From Hyphomicrobiales bacterium (GTDB lineage: Bacteria > Pseudomonadota > Alphaproteobacteria > Rhizobiales > Rhizobiaceae), in the NCBI GenBank assembly GCA_900466875.1, contig UBNQ01000010.1, forward strand, positions 21,733-85,732: a stretch of 64,000 nt of DNA. The letters run 5' to 3'. This document shows, piece by piece, positions 55,005 through 64,000 of the stretch (positions are counted from its first letter, which is position 1; each line of letters opens with the position of its first letter). The notes under the pieces were generated by a model. It was given only the letters and a program-made list of their open reading frames with translations, did not search any database and was not told the origin of the DNA. The position numbers and the translations under genes were made by a program.

Positions 55005-56425
55005 CTCTTTCCTGCCGGCACGGGGCGATTGTTATTGCTGAGAGATGCCTTCAGGGCATTGGCGAGTTCGGTATAGGCGTCGATCACGGCCGCATCGCCG
55101 GGCGACTGCTTCAGCACGTCGTAGATGATCGGGACCTGCTTGACGGCCATGTCGAGATCGGGATCCGCGCCCGGCCTGTAACCGCCGATAAGCCTGAGAT
55201 CCTTCGTCTCCTCGTAAACGCTGATCAGACCCTTCAGCCTGGAAACCAGCCGTTCCTGATCCGTCGTCCAAGCCTTGCGGGCGAGACGTGAGATCGAGGA
55301 AAGCGGATTGACCGGCGGATACCGGCCTTCGTCGGCAAGCGCGCGATCGAGCACGATATGCCCGTCGAGGATACCACGGGTCGAATCGGCGATCGGGTCG
55401 TTGTGATTGTCGCCATCGACGAGGATGGAAATGATCGCAGTGATCGTGCCCGTGCCTTCGATACCGGGTCCGGCTCGCTCCAGAAGGCGCGGCAGCTCGG
55501 TGAAGACGGATGCCGGATAGCCGCGGGCGACCGGCGGTTCACCGGCCGCGATCGCGACCTCGCGGATTGCATGGGCAAATCGCGTCACGCTGTCGGCGAT
55601 GAACAGGACGTTCTGTCCCTGGTCACGAAAATGTTCCGCGATCGTCATGCCGACCAGCGGCGCCATCTTGCGCAGCATCGGGCTTTCGTCACTCGTCGTC
55701 ACCACGATCACGGCTTTGGCGACATTGTCACCCAGCGTATCCTCGATGAATTCGCGCACTTCGCGGCCGCGTTCGCCAACTAGCGTGATGACCACCCGGT
55801 CGAAGGCGTCAGCCTTGGCCAGCATCGACAGAAGCGTCGACTTGCCGACGCCGGACCCTGCGAAAATGCCGAGACGCTGGCCGTAACAGATGGGGGCGAA
55901 GATATCGATCGCCTTCACGCCGGTGCGGAATGCGGTGTCGACACGCCTGCGGGTCATGGACGGAGGCGGCAAGGTGGTGATCGAGCGCGCGACAGAGCCC
56001 TCGCGCAAGGGTCCCTTTCCGTCAATCGGCCTGCAAAGCGAGTTGATGGTCCGCCCGCACCAGCTGTCGCTGGGCGCCAGGCGGAATTCGCCGGTACGCA
56101 GGACAAGATCGCCGACGCCGATCGGCTCGCCCGGCTCGATCGGGCAGACATAGATCACGTCGGGCTCGACGCGGACGACCTCGCCCATATGTGTGCCCGT
56201 CGGACTTTGGTGCGAGACGAACTCGCCGAGGCGTACGTGCCTGGAGAGGCCGCTGACCGTGTAATATCCGGCTGCGATCATTCTGACCCGACCGCCCCAG
56301 GCCAGAACGCTCGCGGGGTTCGCGTAATGCGCTGCCATATCGGACAGACGCTCCAGCCGCGGCATGGCGACCTGCCGGTCAGCGGGTGGGGAATCAGATT
56401 GGGCCGTGGTCGTCATCGGCGTCAT
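55001..56425 (-). CDS. fliI: Flagellar export ATPase FliI
   Basis: A 474-residue F1-beta-like ATPase. Walker A GSGVGKST at 190-197, Walker B LFIADSVTRFAHAIREVAIA, and ALADEGRYPPVNPLSSISRL are canonical. It energises unfolding and loading of flagellar export substrates. It lies 2 bases after flgF and overlaps the next gene. Confidence 0.97.
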   Translation of the reverse strand: MTPMTTTAQSDSPPADRQVAMPRLERLSDMAAHYANPASVLAWGGRVRMIAAGYYTVSGLSRHVRLGEFVSHQSPTGTHMGEVVRVEPDVIYVCPIEPGEPIGVGDLVLRTGEFRLAPSDSWCGRTINSLCRPIDGKGPLREGSVARSITTLPPPSMTRRRVDTAFRTGVKAIDIFAPICYGQRLGIFAGSGVGKSTLLSMLAKADAFDRVVITLVGERGREVREFIEDTLGDNVAKAVIVVTTSDESPMLRKMAPLVGMTIAEHFRDQGQNVLFIADSVTRFAHAIREVAIAAGEPPVARGYPASVFTELPRLLERAGPGIEGTGTITAIISILVDGDNHNDPIADSTRGILDGHIVLDRALADEGRYPPVNPLSSISRLARKAWTTDQERLVSRLKGLISVYEETKDLRLIGGYRPGADPDLDMAVKQVPIIYDVLKQSPGDAAVIDAYTELANALKASLSNNNRPVPAGKR

Positions 56426-56427
56426 TC

Positions 56428-57162
56428 CTACTGGCTACCGCCCAGCGTCCTCATTGCAGAGGTGAAGTTGTCTTCACTTGTGCTCATCAGCGAGGAAATG
56501 CTTTCGAACGCGCGGTTCACCTGGATGAGCTGCGTCATCTCGCCGATGGCATTGACGTTGGACTGCTCGAGGAAGCCCTGCATGACGCCGACGCCCATGG
56601 TGTCGACGACCGGCTGCGGCGCGTCGGTGGGCACGATGCCGCTGTTGTCTGCGCGGTAAAAGCCCTTGTCGAGATCCACGGAGAACACGCCGATCTGACC
56701 GAGCGTCCTGTCGCCCTGCATGATGCGACCGTCCTGCCCGACCTTCGGTGTGGCGCCGCGCGGATCGAGCTGGATCGGAGCGCCGCCCGCATCAAGAACC
56801 GGGTAGCCCTTGGTGGAGATGAGCTCGCCGGCAAGTCCCATCGAAAAACGTCCGTCGCGGGTCAGAACCTGGCCCTGCGGCGTCTGGATGGCGAACCATG
56901 CATCGCCCTTCACGGCGAAATCCAGTGAGTTTCCGGTCTGCTCCAGTTCGCCGTTGCGCATCGACAGGTAGTCGTTGCCCTGAGACACGAAGGCGATCTT
57001 GGTGTTGTTCTCGTTCTGGGTCTGGCTGAGAACCTGATCGAACTTCACCTCGGTCGAGCGAAAGCCGACAGTATTCATGTTGGCGATATTGTCGGAGATC
57101 GTGGTGAGGCGACGCTCGAGAGCGATCTGCGAGGAAATGCCGACATAGATACCGGATTGCAT
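56428..57162 (-). CDS. flgF: Flagellar proximal rod protein FlgF
   Basis: A 244-residue rod protein: N-terminal LTTISDNIANMNTVGFRSTE, the central FSMGLAGELISTKGYPVLDA, and the C-terminal EMTQLIQVNRAFESISSLM. It is first of the leftward block and divergent from flgB across 215 bases that should hold both promoters. Confidence 0.95.
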   Translation of the reverse strand: MQSGIYVGISSQIALERRLTTISDNIANMNTVGFRSTEVKFDQVLSQTQNENNTKIAFVSQGNDYLSMRNGELEQTGNSLDFAVKGDAWFAIQTPQGQVLTRDGRFSMGLAGELISTKGYPVLDAGGAPIQLDPRGATPKVGQDGRIMQGDRTLGQIGVFSVDLDKGFYRADNSGIVPTDAPQPVVDTMGVGVMQGFLEQSNVNAIGEMTQLIQVNRAFESISSLMSTSEDNFTSAMRTLGGSQ

Positions 57163-57377
57163 GGATGTCTCCTGATTTACGGATACGGCGCATGCCCCCG
57201 CGGGGGAGAGCTCTGGCGATTGGAAGAGACAGTTAGAAGCCCGGGCTTGCGCGAACCTGTTTGGGTTGGCGCATGGGAAAATGCGTTCTGCGGCGGCAAA
57301 TCCGAAGGCTGCTCCTACCGCAAGTCCCGCGCAAGATTATCCCTCTAGCTTCCGGGGCAACAAGATGGAGAACAACC

Positions 57378-57785
57378 ATGACCATGCAGCCGATCCAGTT
57401 GTTCGAGCTTGCGTCCAGGCAGGCAGAATGGCTGTCCATTCGACAGCAGGTGACGACGACGAACGTCGCTAACGCGAATACGCCGAAATACCTCTCCAAG
57501 GACGTCACGCCCTTTGATTCCGAACTGAAGTCCGCAAGCGGTCTTGGTGCGATGGAAATGGCCAGAACGAATGCGGCTCACATGACCGCGGACATTGCAG
57601 GCAATGGTCGGGTTGAACTCAAGGACACCAAGCTCAATCAGGAGATCGGCGTCCAGGAATCCGGCAATACCGTCGCCATGTCGGCGGAAATATCGAAGAT
57701 GGGTGAGATCAAGCGGCAGTTCCAGCTGAACACGCTGCTCGTTCAGAACATCAACAGAATGATGCTCACGGCACTGGGTAAGTAA
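57378..57785 (+). CDS. flgB: Flagellar proximal rod protein FlgB
   Basis: A 135-residue rod protein: [33 protein letters not shown], and a C-terminal [20 protein letters not shown]. The ATG at 57378 is used, with ATGGAGAAC upstream; a longer frame from 57261 adds non-homologous residues. It opens the rightward operon flgBC-fliE-flgGAI-motE-flgH-fliLP. Confidence 0.95.
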   Translation: MTMQPIQLFELASRQAEWLSIRQQVTTTNVANANTPKYLSKDVTPFDSELKSASGLGAMEMARTNAAHMTADIAGNGRVELKDTKLNQEIGVQESGNTVAMSAEISKMGEIKRQFQLNTLLVQNINRMMLTALGK

Positions 57786-57786
57786 C

Positions 57787-58200
57787 ATGGACGCATTGAC
57801 CGCTTCGCTCAAGATCGCAGGCAGTGGAATGGAAGCCCAGTCCACCCGCCTGCGTATCGTTTCTGAAAACATCGCAAACGCGCGCACCACCGGCGACACC
57901 ACGGGTGCAGACCCCTATCGCCGCAAGATCATCACCTTCGGCGACGAGATGGACCGCGCCAGCGGCATCAGCCTTGTGGATGTCAAGAAAATCGGCACCG
58001 ACCAGGGCAATTTCGTCGAGGAATATGACCCTGACCACCCGGCCGCCAACGACAAGGGCATGGTCAAGTATCCGAACGTCAACGTGCTGATCGAGATGGC
58101 CGACCTTCGCGAAGCCAATCGCAGCTACGAGGCGAACCTGCAGAGCATCAAGCAGACACGGGATCTGATCTCGTCGACAATCGATTTGTTGAAAGGTTAA
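57787..58200 (+). CDS. flgC: Flagellar proximal rod protein FlgC
   Basis: A 137-residue rod protein with ESTRL-type N-terminus ([20 protein letters not shown]) and C-terminal [20 protein letters not shown]. One base after flgB. Confidence 0.96.
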   Translation: MDALTASLKIAGSGMEAQSTRLRIVSENIANARTTGDTTGADPYRRKIITFGDEMDRASGISLVDVKKIGTDQGNFVEEYDPDHPAANDKGMVKYPNVNVLIEMADLREANRSYEANLQSIKQTRDLISSTIDLLKG

Positions 58201-58202
58201 TT

Positions 58203-58550
58203 ATGATCGATAGCATTTCAAGCATCGGTACTCTGACGAAATCCAGCGGTCTCGACAAGACGGAGACTTCCGTCAACAGCCTGTCGAACATGCTGGGTGC
58301 CGCCGCAGGCACGGTCGCAACCGGTGTCGCAGGCCCCACATTCGGCAGCTTCCTTGCCGATGCCGCCAAGGGTGCGCTCGATAGCGTCAAGCAGGGCGAG
58401 GCCATGTCCTTTGCCGGCATCCAGGGCAAGGCAACGACGCGTGAAGTCGTCGATGCCGTCATGGAAGCCAATCGGACGCTTCAGACCGCAGTCGCCCTGA
58501 GAGACAAGGTCGTTTCGGCCTATCTCGAAGTCTCCAAAATGCAGATCTAG
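58203..58550 (+). CDS. fliE: Flagellar hook-basal body complex protein FliE
   Basis: A 115-residue FliE connecting the MS ring to the rod: AKGALDSVKQGEAMSFAGI and the C-terminal EANRTLQTAVALRDKVVSAY. The N-terminal 40 residues are Gly/Ala/Thr-rich. Two bases after flgC. Confidence 0.94.
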   Translation: MIDSISSIGTLTKSSGLDKTETSVNSLSNMLGAAAGTVATGVAGPTFGSFLADAAKGALDSVKQGEAMSFAGIQGKATTREVVDAVMEANRTLQTAVALRDKVVSAYLEVSKMQI

Positions 58551-58570
58551 GATAAAGAGGTTTCACGTCT

Positions 58571-59359
58571 ATGAGAGCACTCGCCATTGCTGCAACGGGT
58601 ATGAATGCCCAGCAGACGAACCTCGAAGTCATCGCCAACAACATCGCCAACATCAACACGACCGCATTCAAGCGCGGCCGGGCGGAGTTTACCGATCTTC
58701 TTTACCAGACCGAACGCGCCGCAGGCGTCGCCAACCGCGCCAACCAGTCGGTCGTGCCGGAAGGTGCCAATATCGGTCTCGGCGTGCAGACGTCGGCTGT
58801 CCGCAAGCTGTTCGAACAGGGTGAGATTTCCCAGACGAGCAACGTCCTCGATGCCGCGATCGTCGGCAATGGCTGGTTCCAGATCGAGGGAGGGGACGGT
58901 GCGACCCTTTATACCCGCGCCGGTGCATTCAACAAGGATGCCAACGGGCGTCTCGTGACGATCGATGGCTACGGCGTCATTCCTGCGATCACCATTCCGC
59001 AGGATGCCACAGAAGTCACCATCGCTCAGGACGGTACCGTTTCGGTTCGCATCGGCCAGCAGGATGCCATGACGGAAGTCGGCCAGCTGCAGCTGGCGCT
59101 TTTTGCCAACGATGCAGGTCTGCGCCCGCTGGGTGACAACCTCTTCGCGGTCACCGAAGCCTCCGGCGATGCCGTCGTCGCAGCGCCGCTGGAAGACGGT
59201 TACGGATACCTGAAGCAGGGTTACCTCGAAAGCTCGAACGTCGATTCCGTCAAGGAAATCACCGACCTGATTTCGGCGCAGCGCGCTTACGAAATGAACT
59301 CCAAGGTCATCACCACAGCGGATGAGATGGCTCAGATCGTCAGTAAGAACCTGAAGTAA
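58571..59359 (+). CDS. flgG: Flagellar distal rod protein FlgG
   Basis: A 262-residue distal rod protein: [38 protein letters not shown], and C-terminal [19 protein letters not shown]. An AGAGG ribosome site precedes the ATG; 20 bases after fliE. Confidence 0.97.
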   Translation: MRALAIAATGMNAQQTNLEVIANNIANINTTAFKRGRAEFTDLLYQTERAAGVANRANQSVVPEGANIGLGVQTSAVRKLFEQGEISQTSNVLDAAIVGNGWFQIEGGDGATLYTRAGAFNKDANGRLVTIDGYGVIPAITIPQDATEVTIAQDGTVSVRIGQQDAMTEVGQLQLALFANDAGLRPLGDNLFAVTEASGDAVVAAPLEDGYGYLKQGYLESSNVDSVKEITDLISAQRAYEMNSKVITTADEMAQIVSKNLK

Positions 59360-59380
59360 CGGATCAAGAGGCGGGCAAAC

Positions 59381-59869
59381 ATGATGTTTCCTAAAGGAAA
59401 TGCACTTCGGTCGGTCGTCGGCGGGGCTATCCTGTCGCTGCTGTTCATCGCTGGTGCCGGATCGCAGGTCGCGGTTGCCCAGCCTCTTTATGCCGTCGTT
59501 CCCACGTCGACGATCTTCCCGGGCGATGTGATTTCCGCAAGCCAGGTGATGGAGGTCGAAGTCACCAATCCCAATCTGGCCGGCGGCTACACTTCAGACG
59601 TCACGGATGTCATCGGCAAGGTGGCCAAGCGCACGCTTGTTCCCGGCAGGACGATCCCCGTCGCCTCGTTGCGCGAGCCTTTCACGATCGAGCGGGGCAA
59701 GGCGATCCGCATCATGTTCAACGTCGGAGGCCTGACGATTTCGGCTTCCGGATCTGCTCTGCAGGATGCCATGGCCGGAGATTCGATCCGCGTCCGTAAC
59801 ACCGAGAGCGGAGTTACCGTCATCGGCACGGTCAGGGCTGACGGAAATGTCGAGGTTGCACAGAAATGA
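59381..59869 (+). CDS. flgA: P-ring assembly chaperone FlgA
   Basis: A 162-residue periplasmic protein with signal peptide (about 1-33, ending AVAQP) and a SAF-type domain (PTSTIFPGDVISASQV, LVPGRTIPVASLREPF) and a C-terminal ESGVTVIGTVRADGNVEV. The stop overlaps flgI by 4 bases. Confidence 0.93.
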   Translation: MMFPKGNALRSVVGGAILSLLFIAGAGSQVAVAQPLYAVVPTSTIFPGDVISASQVMEVEVTNPNLAGGYTSDVTDVIGKVAKRTLVPGRTIPVASLREPFTIERGKAIRIMFNVGGLTISASGSALQDAMAGDSIRVRNTESGVTVIGTVRADGNVEVAQK

Positions 59870-60987
59870 TCGGTAGACTGCTAACAACGATCGCCGCTGG
59901 CCTGCTGGCGCTTTTTGCTGCGGCTTCTGTCGTCCAGGCGGCATCGAATGCGCGGATCAAGGATGTGGTATCGCTCCAGGCCGGACGCGATAACCAGTTG
60001 ATCGGATATGGTCTCGTGGTTGGCCTGCAGGGAACCGGCGACGGTCTTCGTGCATCGCCGTTCACGGATCAGTCGATGCGCGCGATGCTCCAGAATCTCG
60101 GTATCTCGACACAAGGCGGCCAGTCGGCCGCCAAGAATGTTGCAGCCGTCATGGTCACGACGAACCTGCCGCCTTTCACCAGCCCCGGCAGCCGCATCGA
60201 TGTGACCGTCAGTTCTCTCGGCGATGCCACGTCGCTGCGCGGCGGAACGCTGGTCATGACGTCGCTTACCGGCGCCGACGGCCAGATCTATGCCGTTGCA
60301 CAAGGGGCCGTCGTCGTCTCTGGCTTCCTCGCGGAAGGCGCTGCGGCCACGGTCACCGAAGGGATCACCACGGCTGGCCGCATCCCCGGCGGTGCGATTA
60401 TCGAGCGGGAACTTCCGTCGCGCTTCAAGGACTCGGGCAACCTTGTCCTGCAGCTGCGCAATCCGGATTTCTCCACCGCGATCCGTGTCGCCGACGTCAT
60501 CAACGCTTTCTCCACCAGCACCTATCGCATGCCGATCGCCGAGGCCCGGGATTCGCAGGTCGTTTCGGTGCAGAAGCCGCCGCAGGAAGACCTTGCCCGC
60601 CTCATGGCGCGCATCGAGAACCTCGCCGTCGAGACAGATACGCCCGCCAAGGTGGTCATCAACGAGCGCACCGGAACCATCGTCATCGGCGCGGATGTCC
60701 GCATCTCCAGGGTTGCCGTCAGCTACGGAACGCTGACCGTACAGGTCACCGAAATGCCGCAGGTTATCCAGCCGATGCCCTTCTCGCGTGGCGAAACCTA
60801 TGTCCAGCCTCAGACGGATATCGTCGCCGAAAGGGCAGGCGGACCGGTTGCGGTTCTCGAAGGCCCGGATCTGCGGTCGCTGGTGGCCGGACTGAACAGC
60901 ATCGGCGTCAAGCCCGACGGGATTATCGCGATCCTTCAGGGGATCAAGTCTGCAGGTGCACTGCAAGCGGAGCTGGTACTGCAATGA
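59866..60987 (+). CDS. flgI: Flagellar P-ring protein FlgI
   Basis: A 373-residue periplasmic protein with signal peptide (cut after VVQA, about residue 25), followed by KDVVSLQAGRDNQLIGYGLV and GLQGTGDGLRASPFTDQSM. C-terminal LVAGLNSIGVKPDGIIAILQ is canonical. Overlaps motE by 4 bases. Confidence 0.97.
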   Translation: MIGRLLTTIAAGLLALFAAASVVQAASNARIKDVVSLQAGRDNQLIGYGLVVGLQGTGDGLRASPFTDQSMRAMLQNLGISTQGGQSAAKNVAAVMVTTNLPPFTSPGSRIDVTVSSLGDATSLRGGTLVMTSLTGADGQIYAVAQGAVVVSGFLAEGAAATVTEGITTAGRIPGGAIIERELPSRFKDSGNLVLQLRNPDFSTAIRVADVINAFSTSTYRMPIAEARDSQVVSVQKPPQEDLARLMARIENLAVETDTPAKVVINERTGTIVIGADVRISRVAVSYGTLTVQVTEMPQVIQPMPFSRGETYVQPQTDIVAERAGGPVAVLEGPDLRSLVAGLNSIGVKPDGIIAILQGIKSAGALQAELVLQ

Positions 60988-61541
60988 TTGGTCCAGACAC
61001 GTCATCTTCTGCTCGGTCGCGGCCTTGGGAGCGCTCTTCGGTTGCTCTTCCCGTGCTGGCTCTCCTTGGCCTGCTGGTCGCCTTGCCCTCGGCCGATGCC
61101 CAGGAACAGGTTCGCGACACGACCGGCCTGACGAGCGAAAGCGAAGTCCAGCAATATTGCAGCAACATCGCCGACGCGGCGCGTGATCGCCGCTACGCAT
61201 TGCAAAAGCAGGATCTTGAAAAGCTCCAGGGCGAGGTCAACGACCGCATCGCTGTTATGGAGACCCGCAAGGCCGAATACGAAGACTGGATCAGCCGGCG
61301 CAACACCTTCATGAAGCAGGCCGAAAACGGCCTGGTCGATATCTTCAAGACCATGAAACCCGACACTGCTGCCCCTCGTCTGGAGGAAATGCAGGCAGGG
61401 CTTGCCGCCGCCATCGTCATGCGGCTTCCGCCCCGCCAATCCGGTCTGATATTGAGCGAAATGGACGCCAAGAAAGCTGCGGCTGTTGCGTCCATCATCG
61501 CCAGTGCAGCGGATCCCAACACTTCGAAAGATCCGTCATGA
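60984..61541 (+). CDS. motE: MotE, periplasmic chaperone of the rhizobial motor
   Basis: A 185-residue secreted protein: N-terminal hydrophobic signal (about 22-45), a charged coiled coil (about 70-115; YALQKQDLEKLQGEVNDRI), and a MgtE-N-like helical end (VMRLPPRQSGLILSEMDAKK). In S. meliloti MotE folds and stabilises MotC, a periplasmic motor protein. Same place between flgI and flgH. Confidence 0.9.
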   Translation: MIGPDTSSSARSRPWERSSVALPVLALLGLLVALPSADAQEQVRDTTGLTSESEVQQYCSNIADAARDRRYALQKQDLEKLQGEVNDRIAVMETRKAEYEDWISRRNTFMKQAENGLVDIFKTMKPDTAAPRLEEMQAGLAAAIVMRLPPRQSGLILSEMDAKKAAAVASIIASAADPNTSKDPS

Positions 61542-62257
61542 CCAAACTGGCCCCCGCACTTCTCGCTACCGTGGCACTTCTTTCCGGATGTTCGCAGACG
61601 CCTCAGACCATCAGGGAGATCGGCAACGTGCCGTCGATGAGCCCGATCGGCAGCGGCCTGCAGTTCAGCCAGACGCCGCAGCTCGCCTCCTATCCGAAGC
61701 GACCCCAGAACATGAACAACGGCTATTCGCTGTGGAGCGACAGCCAAGCGGCCCTGTTCAAGGACGCGCGCGCGCTCAATATCGGCGACATCCTCACCGT
61801 CAACATTCGCATCAATGACAAGGCGAATTTCGACAACGAGACGGATCTGGAAAAGACAAACAGCCGCAAGTCCGGCTGGAATGCCGACGCGACGATCTTC
61901 GGATGGAACCCGAAGACGGAATCCACATACGGGTTCGACGGAACGTCCGAGGCCAACGGCAAAGGATCGACCAAGCGCGCGGAGCAGTTGACGCTGATGG
62001 TCGCGGCTGTCGTGACCGGCGTGCTGGACAACGGCAATCTCCTGATCAGCGGCTCTCAGGAAGTCCGTGTGAACCACGAAATCCGTATCCTCAACGTTGC
62101 CGGTATCGTCAGGCCGCAGGACGTGGATTCGGAGAACGAAATCTCCTACGAAAAGATCGCCGAGGCACGCATTTCCTATGGCGGCCGCGGTCGCGTGACG
62201 GAAATTCAGCAACCGCCTGTCGGACAGCAGGTCTTGGACCTGTTTTCGCCGATCTGA
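61538..62257 (+). CDS. flgH: Flagellar L-ring lipoprotein FlgH
   Basis: A 239-residue outer-membrane lipoprotein: lipobox LLSGC with Cys18, then YSLWSDSQAALFKDARALNI, GDILTVNIRINDKANFDN and C-terminal ISYGGRGRVTEIQQPPVGQQ. Overlaps motE by 4 bases. Confidence 0.96.
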   Translation: MTKLAPALLATVALLSGCSQTPQTIREIGNVPSMSPIGSGLQFSQTPQLASYPKRPQNMNNGYSLWSDSQAALFKDARALNIGDILTVNIRINDKANFDNETDLEKTNSRKSGWNADATIFGWNPKTESTYGFDGTSEANGKGSTKRAEQLTLMVAAVVTGVLDNGNLLISGSQEVRVNHEIRILNVAGIVRPQDVDSENEISYEKIAEARISYGGRGRVTEIQQPPVGQQVLDLFSPI

Positions 62258-62288
62258 GATATTGGCACGCGCCGGGGAGTGAAACCAC

Positions 62289-62786
62289 GTGGCTATCATG
62301 ACTGAGGACGAAACCGTCCCGAAGAAAAAGAACACGCTCATCCCCATGATCGGTGCCGTTGTGCTGCTGTCCCTGGTGGGCGGCGGCGGCGGATGGCTGA
62401 CCGGCACGCTGATTGCCCCTGCACCGAAGCCCGCCGAGGTGGCTGCAAGCGCGCCGGCCGCCGAGGGCGGACACGGCGCAGCGGCGGAGAATGCCGCCGT
62501 CCTGCCCAATCTTCTGGAACTGGCACCGATCCTGACCAATATCGGCTATCCGGCCGAAAACCTCATCCGGCTGCAGGTCGGTCTGGTTTTCGACGGGCCG
62601 CCTGATCCGGCACTGGCCGAAACCGTCAATCAGAACATCGTGACCTATCTGCGAACCCTGTCGCTGCAGCAGCTGCAGGGACCGCGGGGATTCACATATT
62701 TGAAGGGCGATATCGAGGAGATTGCTAGCCTGCGCTCCCAGGGGCGTGTAACTAAGGTCCTGATTAGGACTTTTGTTGTCGAATGA
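62289..62786 (+). CDS. fliL: Flagellar stator-associated protein FliL
   Basis: A 165-residue single-pass membrane protein: helix about 18-42 (LIPMIGAVVLLSLVGGGGGW), then a periplasmic SPFH-like domain ending IASLRSQGRVTKVLIRTFVV. The GTG at 62289 is chosen because GGGGAG lies about 9 bases upstream; ATG 62298 is the alternative. Overlaps fliP by 4 bases. Confidence 0.92.
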   Translation: MAIMTEDETVPKKKNTLIPMIGAVVLLSLVGGGGGWLTGTLIAPAPKPAEVAASAPAAEGGHGAAAENAAVLPNLLELAPILTNIGYPAENLIRLQVGLVFDGPPDPALAETVNQNIVTYLRTLSLQQLQGPRGFTYLKGDIEEIASLRSQGRVTKVLIRTFVVE

Positions 62787-63517
62787 TTCGTCTCGCGATT
62801 TTCGTTGCCATCGTGGCTCTGGCGCCTGGCCTTGCGCATGCGCAGCAGTTGCAGGATCTGATTCAGGCCCCTGTCGATAGCTCGGCGGCCGCCTGGATCG
62901 TACGTACGTTCGGCCTGCTGACCGTTCTTTCGGTCGCGCCCGGCATCCTGATCATGGTCACGAGCTTCCCACGCTTCGTCATTGCCTTCTCCATCCTGAG
63001 AACAGGCATGGGACTTGCGACCACACCGTCGAACATGATCCTCACCAGCATGGCGATGTTCATGACCTTCTACGTCATGTCCCCGACGCTCGAGCAATCG
63101 TGGCGCAACGGCATCCAGCCCATGCTGCAGAACCAGCTGACCGAAGCGGAAGCGATCGAACGGACGGCGGAGCCTTTCCGCACCTTCATGATGGCGAATA
63201 CCCGGCCAAAGGATCTGGCCCTGTTTGTCGATCTTGCCACCGAGCGGGGCCAGCAGACATCCGAGAACGACATCCCCTATTATCGCGTGCTCATTCCGGC
63301 ATTCATGCTGTCCGAAATTCGTCGCGGTTTCGAGATCGGGTTCCTTATCGTCCTGCCGTTCCTGGTCATCGACATGGTGGTCGCCACGATCACAATGGCC
63401 ATGGGCATGATGATGCTTCCACCGACGTCGATATCGCTGCCGTTCAAGATCCTGTTTTTCGTGCTTATAGACGGCTGGAATCTTCTCGTCGGCTCCCTGG
63501 TCCGATCATTCTCCTGA
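62783..63517 (+). CDS. fliP: Flagellar export gate protein FliP
   Basis: A 244-residue membrane protein with signal-like N-terminus (cut after AHA) and four transmembrane segments; blocks SVAPGILIMVTSFPRFVIAF, VLIPAFMLSEIRRGFEIGFL, DMVVATITMAMGMMMLPPTS, PFKILFFVLIDGWNLLVGSL. It forms the export gate with FliQ/FliR. Last gene of this operon in the window. Confidence 0.97.
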   Translation: MIRLAIFVAIVALAPGLAHAQQLQDLIQAPVDSSAAAWIVRTFGLLTVLSVAPGILIMVTSFPRFVIAFSILRTGMGLATTPSNMILTSMAMFMTFYVMSPTLEQSWRNGIQPMLQNQLTEAEAIERTAEPFRTFMMANTRPKDLALFVDLATERGQQTSENDIPYYRVLIPAFMLSEIRRGFEIGFLIVLPFLVIDMVVATITMAMGMMMLPPTSISLPFKILFFVLIDGWNLLVGSLVRSFS

Positions 63518-63550
63518 AACATCACCAGCGGCGCCCGTAGTGTCGCCCAT

Positions 63551-63582
63551 CAGGCCTGCCCGGCGAGCGTCTGGCGGGCCTG
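63551..63582. terminator. Hairpin downstream of fliP
   Basis: Ten-base stem (CAGGCCTGCC with GGCGGGCCTG) and a 12-base loop, 34 bases after the fliP stop. No T-run follows, so termination would need Rho or it protects the mRNA end. Confidence 0.45.
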
Positions 63583-63867
63583 TCGCATGGATGCTGCAGC
63601 GGCTCCGGGCTATGCTGCTGCGCTGTCGATAGCTGGACTCGCACAGGTTCGGACCTGTACCAAGCCAATTCCTTCCCCCATAGCACCTTCTCCCGCATCC
63701 CGCTCCGGCACCGCTGCTCCGAAACCGGTCTTGGCTGGCAGGAATGGAGGACAACTGGCTACGGTCAGGATTGTCGCTGATGCCGACGTGAGGTCGCGGC
63801 TGGCGGATATGCCGGGATGCGAGGGCAGTACCGTCCTCCAGGCGTAAGGAAGCACCATAAACGCAAA

Positions 63868-63887
63868 TGCCGCGCGAGTGCGCGGCA
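63868..63887. terminator. GC-rich perfect hairpin
   Basis: Perfect 8-base stem TGCCGCGC/GCGCGGCA with 4-base loop GAGT. It has no T-run on either side, but its compactness suggests a transcript end signal. Confidence 0.4.
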
Positions 63888-63906
63888 AGGGCAGGGGATG
63901 CTCACT

Positions 63907-63936
63907 CCACCCTTCCTGCGACTGCCGGAAGGGTGG
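63907..63936 (-). terminator. Hairpin facing a possible leftward gene at the window edge
   Basis: Perfect 10-base stem CCACCCTTCC/GGAAGGGTGG with a 10-base loop. It lies just beyond a possible minus-strand stop codon at 63946-63948, where a terminator for that gene is expected. No clear U-run. Confidence 0.45.
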
Positions 63937-63945
63937 CGGTTGTCT

Positions 63946-64000
63946 TTAATGGTGAGCCTGGCTACTCAGCTCCAGCGCCGCATGCGCCTTCGTATTGCGG
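63946..64000 (-). CDS. Possible C-terminal end of a leftward gene
   Basis: On minus, the last in-frame codons read RNTKAHAALELSSQAHH followed by TAA at 63946-63948, with a hairpin just beyond. The composition looks like a genuine protein end, but only 17 codons are in the window and no family can be assigned. Confidence 0.3.
   Translation of the reverse strand, partial: RNTKAHAALELSSQAHH

Larger units (their letters stand above)
63518..63945. other. Intergenic region after fliP with three hairpins
   Basis: 428 bases. Short frames on both strands have no ribosome site or family match. It contains hairpins at 63551-63582 (GC-rich, one G-U), 63868-63887 (stem TGCCGCGC) and 63907-63936 (stem CCACCCTTCC). 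It likely serves as termination region for fliP and the gene arriving from the right. Confidence 0.5.

Noticed and set aside
63587-63847. 86-codon plus-strand ORF after fliP
   Set aside because: No ribosome site, low-complexity Ala/Pro/Ser sequence and no family resemblance; treated as intergenic.
1-64000. CRISPR array
   Set aside because: No series of short regularly spaced repeats was seen anywhere in the window.

Overview
The window reads as a chromosomal segment of a member of the Rhizobiales, close to Agrobacterium, Rhizobium or Neorhizobium. The main reason is the order of the flagellar and chemotaxis genes: a soluble MCP, STAS protein, cheY1, cheA, cheW, cheR, cheB, cheY2, cheD, cheT, fliF, visN and visR, then the flhB-to-flgF block on the opposite strand, then flgB-to-fliP. 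This is the order known from Sinorhizobium meliloti. A bcsN-type cellulose cluster and a UPF0262/hisD/infA neighbourhood agree with this.

Layout. (1) 1-1968, minus strand: the end of a putative hydroxyproline or amino-acid catabolic operon (FCD-type GntR regulator, DapA-family lyase, FAD oxidoreductase cut by the window edge). (2) 2327-22952: a roughly 20 kb variable region whose two borders are tRNA-Ser(GGA) on plus and tRNA-Phe(GAA) on minus, with their 3' ends facing each other. It carries two unrelated tyrosine integrases, an excisionase-like protein, capsule and surface-polysaccharide genes (KpsS/LpsZ-like, manC, two FkbM methyltransferases, a GT4 glycosyltransferase, KpsC-like Kdo transferase, KpsM-like permease), three paralogous small proteins of the phage 'ABA sandwich' type, a degraded second kpsM, an ISL3 transposase remnant and long gene-poor stretches. 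A 14/16-base near-repeat of the tRNA-Ser 3' end, and a perfect 21-base repeat made of two CCCGCCAC octamers, occur at both ends of the 2.4-21.8 kb part and mark a probable integrated island. (3) 23.5-28.7 kb: core housekeeping genes (yacG, maf, infA, LMW phosphatase, UPF0262, hisD, DUF2948, a small conserved protein, 3-methyladenine DNA glycosylase). (4) 28.7-37.0 kb: cellulose synthesis genes bcsA and bcsB with bcsN, and a divergent TPR protein of BcsC/BcsK type. (5) 37.4-45.7 kb: chemotaxis operon. (6) 45.9-63.5 kb: flagellar genes in three blocks.

How the parts work together: the globin-type receptor feeds CheA/CheW. CheY2 is the likely motor-acting regulator and CheY1 the likely phosphate sink. 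CheR, CheB, CheD and CheT handle adaptation and signal decay. VisN/VisR form the LuxR-type master regulator of motility, and the remaining genes build the switch (FliG/M/N), export gate (FlhB, FliP, FliI), MS ring (FliF), rod (FlgB, C, F, G, FliE), P and L rings (FlgI, FlgH, FlgA) and stator parts (MotA, MotE, FliL). The cellulose synthase carries a PilZ domain, so attachment is probably c-di-GMP controlled beside the motility genes. The most unusual content is in the tRNA-bounded island, especially the pairing of capsule-export genes with ABA-sandwich-like small proteins. I did not find a clearly new, complete biological system; the candidates are listed with their limits.
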